A stretch of 33,912 nucleotides of DNA from Planctomycetota bacterium. GTDB taxonomy: Bacteria; Planctomycetota; Phycisphaerae; Phycisphaerales; Phycisphaeraceae. Below, piece by piece: positions 21,041 through 27,608 of this stretch. The stretch covers positions 1 through 33,912 of the forward strand of contig JAJRXX010000023.1 in the NCBI GenBank assembly GCA_024276075.1. Direction: 5' to 3'. Numbering within the stretch: position 1 is the first letter of the stretch; the number at the start of each line of letters is the position of its first letter. Under the pieces are notes generated by a model, which was not told the origin of the DNA, did not search any database, and saw only the letters and a list, made by a program, of their open reading frames with translations. A program made the position numbers and the translations under genes.

Positions 21041-24000
21041 GTGGTACTGCCTTTGAGGGTCGATCAGTTGCGTAGGCTTTCTCATTTATCGGGACGATTT
21101 GATCGACCACGTGGCTGGCGGCGGTGGTCGATGTTGACGCTGCTGATGCTACTGGTTGGGGCGTTTGGTGCGTATCTGTATCTGGTGAGCCCTAGCCGTG
21201 TGGCGAAACTGGCGGGAGACCTGCTCGCGGGGATGTCGGGTACAGACGTACGGATCAACTCGGCGCGGTTTGGGCTCGATGGGACGATTACCCTGCACGG
21301 GTTGGAGATGCGGATCAAAGGCGTCGAAGGCAATGAGGGACGGCTATTCGATGCGGAACAGGTGCTGATCAAGCACGACCTGTTGAGCCTGATCGAGGGT
21401 ACATTTCAGGCGCAACTGATTACGTTTATTAAACCCACGCTGCACCTGACGGAGAACCCCGAAGCCGGTCGATTTAATTTTCAGTACCTTCAGCAGCAGC
21501 GACGCGACCAATCGCCTGATATGGTGCTTGGTACGCCGCCGGAGATTTTCATTCGCAACGGACGGGTTCGTTTCGGTGAGCTAGAGGGTGGCCGATACCG
21601 TGTCTTGGGTACGGTCCATGTGGAAGGAAACTTCACAGCATCTCCTGACGAGTCGAGCGTGTATTTTTTCGCGCTGCGTCAGGGTGAAATGGGACGCTGG
21701 TCTGGGGAGGGTGGCCCCGAATTGACCGGGCGGTTGGACCTGGAGGGGTTCGTTGTTTGGGCGAAGCTTGAGCGGTTTGTCTTCGAGGGCCCGCAGCGGA
21801 GCATGTTGCCTCGCAACCTACGCCGGTGGTGGGACCTGCTCGAACCTGTGGGCTCGGTTCCTTCGGTGCGATTTGGTTACGACCCCGATCCTGAATCGGG
21901 TTTTCACGCGGACCTCGAACTGAACGGCGTGTCGATTACGCTTCCGTACGGCGAGCTTGATTCACGCATGACGGATGTGTCGGGGTGGTTCTCGATTGTC
22001 AACGAATCGATCACGATCACAGACCTGACCGGCCAGATCGAGGGTATCCGCTACACGATCGACGGCCGCGTCGACGGCTTTACCCGCGATGTGCCGTTTC
22101 AGTTATCGGTACGGACCGAGCCGTTTTCGATTCCTGAGAAGCCGCGGTACATGTTCGCGCTACCGACCGGGGTCCAGCAGCAGTTTAAGCTCTTTAATCC
22201 CAGCGGCATGTTTAAAGCGTTGGTGGTTCTGGAGCGGAGAAAACCGGGCGACAGAGTTAGCTATGACGGCACGGTTGAGATATCCGACGCCAAAATTTTG
22301 TACGAAAAATTTCGATACCCATTGGAAAATGTGAGAGGCGAGCTGCGTTTTAATGACGAGCGTATCGAGATCGTAGGCCTGCGTGGGCGTGGGCCTACCG
22401 GTGCGAACGTCGCGGTCAACGGCTCGATCGCGCCGCCTAAAGCCAACGCCGCTGTCCACGTGATCCTCACAGCGGTGGACTCGCCGATCGACGATGCGCT
22501 CTACGAGGCGATGCCTGAAAAGCACCAGAAGGTGCTCGATATGTTCATGAATCGCAAGGCTCATGAAACCCTGCTCGAACGGGGCCTAATCCAGACCAGC
22601 CAGCAGCAGGCACAGCGGTTAGAGCAGCTAAACGAGTTGCGTAGCCTTCAACGCTCATTGGAAGCGGCCAAACCCGTTGACCGTGAAGCGTTGGCGGATT
22701 TGGGTGCGAAGATGGATCGTTTACGTCGCGTGATCGAGACGCCGGTGTTCGAGTTGGGTGGTATCGCCACGGTCGTGGCGCAGTCTTCGCGGTCGCCGGG
22801 TGAGAATCAGCGGTTCCGCACCACGGTGGGCCTGAAGGTGGCTGGGGTCAATGCGCTGCTGGCGTTTTGGCCTTACCCGGTCCGAGGCACCGCGGGTCAG
22901 CTTTTAATCAAGCCGGACGAGGTGGTCGTAGACGGCATTGAATTGGAAGGGCTCACCGGTGCGACCGGCAAAATCACGGGCCGCATCGGACGGTCGAAGG
23001 GCAGAAAAAACAAGGCGGAACCCGATCTCGTCGTGACGATACCCCGCATGCCGATGGACGGCTTCTTGCTCGCGTCGATTCCCGAACCACAAGGTCAGTG
23101 GCTGCGGGACCTGTACCTCAAGGGTGTGCTCGCCGCACAAGGGACTATTTTTCGCAGTGAAGAAGAGGATGAAGTCGACTTTCGTATCAAGATGGAAACC
23201 AGCCGCAGCAGTCTTCGACCTTATGAGGGACTGTTTGAGATCGAGCAACTCGAAGGCAGCGTTACCCTGGGGCGCTTTGGCTTGTGGGTGAAATCGTTGG
23301 AAGGGCGTCGGGGCCCGACGCGGCTGACGTTGTCGGGGTCTGCAATCTGGGGTGGGCCAAAACCCCGGATGGACATGGCATTAAACATCAAGGACCTGAA
23401 TATAGACCAGGCGGCATTAGACCTGTTGCCTCCCGACAGCAGCGCGGGTTTGCGTGTTCGCCGTTTGTACGACGAGCACAAACCGACGGGCGTATTGGAC
23501 GCCCACGTGCAATACAAGATTGAAGATGAACAAGCAGCGGACTATCGGCTCGACGTACGATTTGGCGAGTTGGGCTTCAACCTGCACGGCCAACAGATAG
23601 ACATCGACGAGATTAGCGGCGAGTTTGCCGTTACGCCCAGGGCGGTTGAGTTCGCCGACTGGGGCGGGTCGTTCGGGACGGGACAGTTTGTGGCGTCGGG
23701 TGCGGTGGGCTTTGGTCCGCGGTTCTCATGTGACCTGACGTTTGACGTTCAATCAAGCAGCATCGGTCCTGTGACGCGAGCTTGGCTGCCGCGTGCGGCG
23801 GTGTCGGTCGTTGACGGCTTGGCACTCGAGGGTGCCTATACGGTCAAGGGCGCCCATTTGAAATATCAATCGGATGACGGTGAGCACACAGCTTATGAGT
23901 TCCAGGGGACAGCCCGTCTAACCGACGCTTCGGCTGTCGTGGGGATACCCATTACCGACATGACCGGCGACTTGGAGATACACGCCACCGGCGAGGCGGG

Positions 24001-24838
24001 CGCACAGTGGCCTCGCTTGGACATGAATTTTTATGCAGAACGATTGTTGGCTGCGAAGCGATTAACCAGCCCGCTGTCGTTGCGCATTGTGACGACCGAG
24101 CGACCCGATCGGTTGGCGATCAAAGACCTATGGGGAGGCTGCTATGGCGGAAAACTGCTCGGGTCGGGCGAGATACAGCTAGGCGAGCAGGGGTTTTACC
24201 GGATGAGCCTGGTCTTGCAGGACGTGGCGCTCAACCCGTTTCTATATCCCGAAAAGGCTGTGGAATCATCGGATGTGGATGATGACGATCAGGCGGGCCC
24301 CATGGGGATATTGGCTGCGAGCTTGGCGATCGAGGGGGGGTTGGATCATTCCAACTCACGCCGTGGACGTGGCGAGTTGGAGATCCGAAACGCCAATTTG
24401 TATGAGGTGCCGTTGGCGTTGGCGCTGATCCAGTTGCTGAATCTGAGTCTCCCGTCGGCGCGTGCGTTTGACCGTGCTTATGCCAGCTACGTGCTCGATG
24501 ACGACTTGGTGTGGTTCGATACGGTCCGGTTCGAAGCACCCACGATCCAGGTCGTTGGTGGGGGATTGATGCAATATAGCACCCTGGAATTGGACCTCGA
24601 TCTCTACACGCGGAACCCGGAAAGCCCCGAGCTTGGTGCCCTGTCTGATCTGTTTACCGTGTTCAAAGACGAGTTGCTGAGCATTCACGTAGGCGGGACG
24701 CTTGACGAGCCCGATCCGCAGGCATCGAGTTTTCAGGGGATCAAGCGTTCGTGGAGAGAAATCTTCGGCAACAACAAAAAAGTCCATCATCAGCCGCTGC
24801 CGGGCGTGCGTGAAACACCCACCACACCGGGCCAATAG
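21041..24838 (+). CDS. AsmA-like/YhdP-TamB-type giant envelope protein
   Basis: 1265 residues from GTG 21041. A basic N-terminus precedes one TM helix ('MLTLLMLLVGAFGAYLYLV', about 31-50). The remainder is a long periplasmic beta-rich chain: 'VRINSARFGLDGTITLHGLEMRIKG' (in parts) resembles the AsmA start, many 'I-x-G-x-(I/V)' amphipathic strands follow, and the C-terminal 'GRGELEIRNANLYEVPLALALIQLLNLSLPS' with 'FDTVRFEAPTIQVVGGG' matches AsmA-like C-terminal domains. A coiled segment with many Gln and Leu lies at about 515-570. AsmA-like proteins form hydrophobic grooves that bridge the membranes for phospholipid transport. The end overlaps bioD on the opposite strand by 49 bp. Assignment to AsmA-like is good; the exact subfamily is uncertain. 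Confidence 0.82.
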   Translation: MVLPLRVDQLRRLSHLSGRFDRPRGWRRWSMLTLLMLLVGAFGAYLYLVSPSRVAKLAGDLLAGMSGTDVRINSARFGLDGTITLHGLEMRIKGVEGNEGRLFDAEQVLIKHDLLSLIEGTFQAQLITFIKPTLHLTENPEAGRFNFQYLQQQRRDQSPDMVLGTPPEIFIRNGRVRFGELEGGRYRVLGTVHVEGNFTASPDESSVYFFALRQGEMGRWSGEGGPELTGRLDLEGFVVWAKLERFVFEGPQRSMLPRNLRRWWDLLEPVGSVPSVRFGYDPDPESGFHADLELNGVSITLPYGELDSRMTDVSGWFSIVNESITITDLTGQIEGIRYTIDGRVDGFTRDVPFQLSVRTEPFSIPEKPRYMFALPTGVQQQFKLFNPSGMFKALVVLERRKPGDRVSYDGTVEISDAKILYEKFRYPLENVRGELRFNDERIEIVGLRGRGPTGANVAVNGSIAPPKANAAVHVILTAVDSPIDDALYEAMPEKHQKVLDMFMNRKAHETLLERGLIQTSQQQAQRLEQLNELRSLQRSLEAAKPVDREALADLGAKMDRLRRVIETPVFELGGIATVVAQSSRSPGENQRFRTTVGLKVAGVNALLAFWPYPVRGTAGQLLIKPDEVVVDGIELEGLTGATGKITGRIGRSKGRKNKAEPDLVVTIPRMPMDGFLLASIPEPQGQWLRDLYLKGVLAAQGTIFRSEEEDEVDFRIKMETSRSSLRPYEGLFEIEQLEGSVTLGRFGLWVKSLEGRRGPTRLTLSGSAIWGGPKPRMDMALNIKDLNIDQAALDLLPPDSSAGLRVRRLYDEHKPTGVLDAHVQYKIEDEQAADYRLDVRFGELGFNLHGQQIDIDEISGEFAVTPRAVEFADWGGSFGTGQFVASGAVGFGPRFSCDLTFDVQSSSIGPVTRAWLPRAAVSVVDGLALEGAYTVKGAHLKYQSDDGEHTAYEFQGTARLTDASAVVGIPITDMTGDLEIHATGEAGAQWPRLDMNFYAERLLAAKRLTSPLSLRIVTTERPDRLAIKDLWGGCYGGKLLGSGEIQLGEQGFYRMSLVLQDVALNPFLYPEKAVESSDVDDDDQAGPMGILAASLAIEGGLDHSNSRRGRGELEIRNANLYEVPLALALIQLLNLSLPSARAFDRAYASYVLDDDLVWFDTVRFEAPTIQVVGGGLMQYSTLELDLDLYTRNPESPELGALSDLFTVFKDELLSIHVGGTLDEPDPQASSFQGIKRSWREIFGNNKKVHHQPLPGVRETPTTPGQ

Positions 24839-25569
24839 ACCCCGTCAATCGCGTCGAGGATAGCCTGATGGATACGCCCTTCGTGAGCTGCCACGGTGTC
24901 GGGAGAGCAAACGGGTACGGTGGCGAGGATCGGTGTTTGGTTCATCTTGTGCAACCAATGGAGGTTGCTGGCCATAGAAGCGTCAGTTGAGTCGGGGTCG
25001 TGTGCATTGACGATCAATCCCGCTACGCCACAGCCCCGGTTACGCAGCAGCGCTACGGTCATGGCGGTGTGATTGAGTGTGCCCAGGCCTGCCCGGGTCA
25101 CGATGATCACTGGGTACCCGATGGCCTCGATCAGATCAAGCGTGGTGTATTGATCCGTCAGCGGGACCAGCAGCCCACCGATGCCTTCGACGACCAGGGC
25201 GTCGCTCGAATGATCGATTGTACGCATCGCGTCGGTGAGCAGGCCCAGGTCGGCTGGTTCGTGAGCGGTGCGGGCTGCGGGCGCGGGGGCAAGCGGGGCT
25301 TGGTATCGGATGGGGTTGATTAATTCCAGCGGGTGTCGATGGTCGGTAAAGTGCGCCAGAGCCTGGGCGTCTTCGCTGACGAGCCCGTTGCTCTCGACAT
25401 GGCAACCTGTGGCGAATGGCTTGCAAACGCCCACTCGGTCTACGTGTCGCCGCAGGGCCCGCGCGACGGCGCAGGCGATGACGGTCTTGCCCACGCCGGT
25501 GTCCGTGGCGGTGATGAACACGCCCGGCTTGGTCAGAAATGGTGGTCTCGGTAGCACCTCCGCAATCAT
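24790..25569 (-). CDS. bioD: Dethiobiotin synthetase BioD
   Basis: 259 residues. 'VFITATDTGVGKTVIACAVARAL' (P-loop, about 17-38), 'VGVCKPFATGC', 'SEDAQAL', 'RYQAPLAPAPAA', 'LVVEGIGGLLVPLTDQYTTLDL' (in parts), 'VIIVTRAGLGTLNHTAMTVALLRNRG' and 'GLIVNAH' are all standard BioD motifs. The enzyme makes the ureido ring of dethiobiotin from DAPA, CO2 and ATP in the cytoplasm. The C-terminus runs about 20 residues beyond the typical end and overlaps the 3' end of the AsmA-like gene convergently. No other bio genes are in the window. Start ATG 25569. Confidence 0.93.
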   Translation of the reverse strand: MIAEVLPRPPFLTKPGVFITATDTGVGKTVIACAVARALRRHVDRVGVCKPFATGCHVESNGLVSEDAQALAHFTDHRHPLELINPIRYQAPLAPAPAARTAHEPADLGLLTDAMRTIDHSSDALVVEGIGGLLVPLTDQYTTLDLIEAIGYPVIIVTRAGLGTLNHTAMTVALLRNRGCGVAGLIVNAHDPDSTDASMASNLHWLHKMNQTPILATVPVCSPDTVAAHEGRIHQAILDAIDGVYWPGVVGVSRTPGSG

Positions 25570-25614
25570 ATCGGGCCTCTACGATCAACGGCGTCTGATT
25601 GCACCGAGTCCGGT

Positions 25615-26529
25615 ATGATCAGTGGCATGGCAAAGCTCAGTGGTTCTGGGTCGGGTGTTACGCAGCGGGCGGATGGCTCGAGCGGCGGCCCGGTCGGCCT
25701 GATTGCCGGCCAGGGGCGGCTACCGGTGCTGGTAGCGCAGGGGATCCGTGCTGCGGGTAGGCAGGTGGTGTGCGTCGGGTTGGCGGGGCAGTATGCGCCT
25801 CAACTGCCGGATTTGTGCGACCGGTTTACGCATGCTGGCATCGCTAGATTGGGCAAGTGGATCCGGGTATTGAGCCGAGGTGGTGTGCGTGAAGCGGTGA
25901 TGATCGGGCGTGTCCGTAAAGCGAAGATGTACGATCCCTTGCGGCTGATCCGTCAGCTCCCCGATCTGAGGGCGATCCGGTTGTGGTATCGTGTTTTGCG
26001 TCACGATCGGCGTAACTCGGCGGTGCTGGCGGCGGTGGCGGATGAACTGGCAAAGGGAGGTATCACCCTGATCGATTCGACCCAATACATCCGTGAATAC
26101 ATGGCCCAGGAGGGGGTTATGACGTCCAGACAGCCCACGCCCCAGCAATTGGCCGACGCTGGGTTCGGTTGGCCGTTGGTGGAGCGGCTGTGCGAACTGG
26201 ACATCGGCCAGGCGATCGCGGTGAAGGAGCGTGAAGTTGTGGCTGTCGAAGCCATTGAGGGCACCGATGCGATGATTCATCGAGCGGGCGAGCTTTGCCG
26301 GGTCGGGGGTTGGACACTTATCAAAACGGCTAACCCTAGTCAGGACATGCGGTTTGATGTACCTACGATCGGCCCGGACACGATTGATGCTCTGCATGAA
26401 TGCGGTGCGGGTTGCTTGGTGGTGGGGGCGGGCAGGGTGATCCTGGCGGACAAGCAGGAGTTGTTAGAACGGGCTGATCGGTACGGCATCAGCGTGGTGG
26501 GTTGGCCTTGGTCGGAAGATTTGAGCTAG
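25615..26529 (+). CDS. lpxI: UDP-2,3-diacylglucosamine pyrophosphatase LpxI
   Basis: 304 residues; ATG 25615 or ATG 25627. The DUF1009/LpxI architecture is clear: 'VGLIAGQGRLPVLVAQGIRAAGRQVVCVGL' (in parts) at about 27-55, 'GGVREAVMIGRVRK', then the C-terminal domain with 'DIGQAIAVKEREVVAVEAIEGTD', 'RAGELCR', 'LIKTANPSQDMRFDVPTIGPDTI' and 'GCLVVGAGRVILADK'. LpxI hydrolyses UDP-diacylglucosamine to lipid X in lipid A synthesis and replaces LpxH in many bacteria. With lptD in the same region it indicates real LPS. It is divergent from bioD, with 45 bp between starts. The stop TAG at 26527-26529 begins the heptamer TAGAGCA, which matches the tip of the miniature elements that follow. Confidence 0.93.
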   Translation: MISGMAKLSGSGSGVTQRADGSSGGPVGLIAGQGRLPVLVAQGIRAAGRQVVCVGLAGQYAPQLPDLCDRFTHAGIARLGKWIRVLSRGGVREAVMIGRVRKAKMYDPLRLIRQLPDLRAIRLWYRVLRHDRRNSAVLAAVADELAKGGITLIDSTQYIREYMAQEGVMTSRQPTPQQLADAGFGWPLVERLCELDIGQAIAVKEREVVAVEAIEGTDAMIHRAGELCRVGGWTLIKTANPSQDMRFDVPTIGPDTIDALHECGAGCLVVGAGRVILADKQELLERADRYGISVVGWPWSEDLS

Positions 26530-26542
26530 AGCAGAGGGCTAT

Positions 26543-26647
26543 TAGAGCAACTTGCGTAATTATTCTCCATCTCCCCAAGAAGAAGGCAGGTCAATGACCT
26601 GCCCTACTCCAGAACTGACATGGCGATTATTTATGCAAGGTGCTCTA
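26543..26647 (+). mobile_element. Miniature inverted-repeat element, copy A
   Basis: 105 bp including flanking TA on both sides. The left end TAGAGCAACTTGCGTAATT and the right end (TAGAGCACCTTGCATAAAT when reverse-complemented) are imperfect terminal repeats. The interior carries GGCAGGTCA-A-TGACCTGCC, a 9-bp hairpin. Non-coding. A further TAGAGCA heptamer 16 bp to the left (26527-26533) may be the tip of an older copy. Confidence 0.75.
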
Positions 26648-26654
26648 ATCTCCG

Positions 26655-26752
26655 TTAGTCGGGTGGCACGGCTTGCTTGCAAGCCGTGAGACACAGATAT
26701 GTGGCGCACCAGCGACCTACCGGGATGGCAAATATTTTTGCCACCTGCTCTG
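26655..26752 (+). mobile_element. Miniature element, copy B (left end missing)
   Basis: From 26660 it aligns along its length to 13884-13976: the same GGGTGGCACGGCTTGCTTGC palindrome, the ACAGAT block and GATGG before the right terminal repeat. The right end reads TTGCCACCTGCTCTGA, a diverged terminal repeat with TA changed to TG. The left terminal repeat is absent. It is an older, decayed copy. Confidence 0.65.
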
Positions 26753-26775
26753 AAATGGAATTTACTTTTTTGGGT

Positions 26776-26879
26776 TAGAGCAACTGGCGTGAATAATTGA
26801 TATATCGGTCTGCTGTAGGGCAGGACATTGTCCTGCCGTCTTCCCTGCGACGTGGAAAATAATTACGCAAGTGGCTCTA
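26776..26879 (+). mobile_element. Miniature inverted-repeat element, copy C
   Basis: 104 bp including TA at 26776-26777 and 26878-26879. The left end is TAGAGCAACTGGCGTGAATA; the right end in reverse complement is TAGAGCCACTTGCGTAATTA. The interior hairpin GGCAGGACA-T-TGTCCTGCC is the counterpart of that in copy A with different arm bases. Non-coding. Its right-hand TAG supplies the stop codon of the small minus-strand ORF that abuts it. Confidence 0.75.
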
Positions 26880-27158
26880 GCCCTTGGTCGTCGTTTTGGG
26901 GTCAATCGTAGCTGCCTGCTGGAGCGCGTGGACAGCAATGCTTAGCAGCGTCTGCTCGTCGGCTTCATGCAGAAGCTTTTCTAATGCTGGGTCGAGCGGT
27001 TGGTTGGACCATCGCTGGAAGGCAGGCACGCAGGTCAAGAGCGTGGCCAGAGTTGCGTCGCCTGCGTGGCCGCTTTGCATCGTCGGTGATCTCCCGGCCC
27101 GCCCCGTTGTGCAACTCGCTCTCCTCTGGTGATTAGTCAATCGGTTGATCGTGTGCAC
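26877..27158 (-). CDS. Possible small hypothetical protein ending in a miniature element
   Basis: A 93-codon frame from GTG 27158 (an internal ATG is at about 27080). I do not recognise the protein. The stretch 'LATLLTCVPAFQRWSNQPLDPALEKLLHEADEQTLLSIAVHALQQAA' (in parts) has a helical, protein-like composition, while the first 25 residues are less convincing. The stop codon TAG lies at the TA junction of element copy C, so an original longer C-terminus may have been cut off by the insertion. It may equally be chance. No clear ribosome binding site. Confidence 0.35.
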   Translation of the reverse strand: MHTINRLTNHQRRASCTTGRAGRSPTMQSGHAGDATLATLLTCVPAFQRWSNQPLDPALEKLLHEADEQTLLSIAVHALQQAATIDPKTTTKG

Positions 27159-27608
27159 TGCTTAACGAACAGGCAAAGTGATAACCCTCAGTGGGCCCCG
27201 TGAATGCTTGTAAAGGCATACCTTACGAATGCAGTTCAAACGGTCTTTTCGTAGATGTTTCAATGAGTTGGCGGATTAATCGAGCAGAGCTGCGCGTGTT
27301 GCTTATGAAATTTGATCAAAAGCTGCAGCCATAGCCCACAGCGACCCGATATGAAATTTTGCTTGCCCTGCCCCGGATTTAAAAGTAAGTTATAACTTGC
27401 TAGTTCAATAATCCTGCCAGCGAATCCCACCCACATACCGGCTGATGCCGGTCCTCATAGGGGAAGAGATGAAAGCTTCGGAAGTCGGATCGCTTAGATC
27501 GTGACGCCACAGAGACAGTAGATGTTGGTTGGTGTCGAAACGATCGTCCAACGCAAACGACACAGTACGGATCACGGAAAGTATCACCTTGAAGGGAGAG
27601 CAACGGCC
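27159..27608. other. Intergenic region and leader of the G8-domain protein gene
   Basis: About 450 bp without a supported gene. It contains the perfect palindrome AAGTTATAACTT (27387-27398) and, close to the gene, GAAGGGAGAG (27592-27601), a good ribosome binding site for ATG 27609. A promoter could not be assigned with normal hexamers and spacing. Confidence 0.45.
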
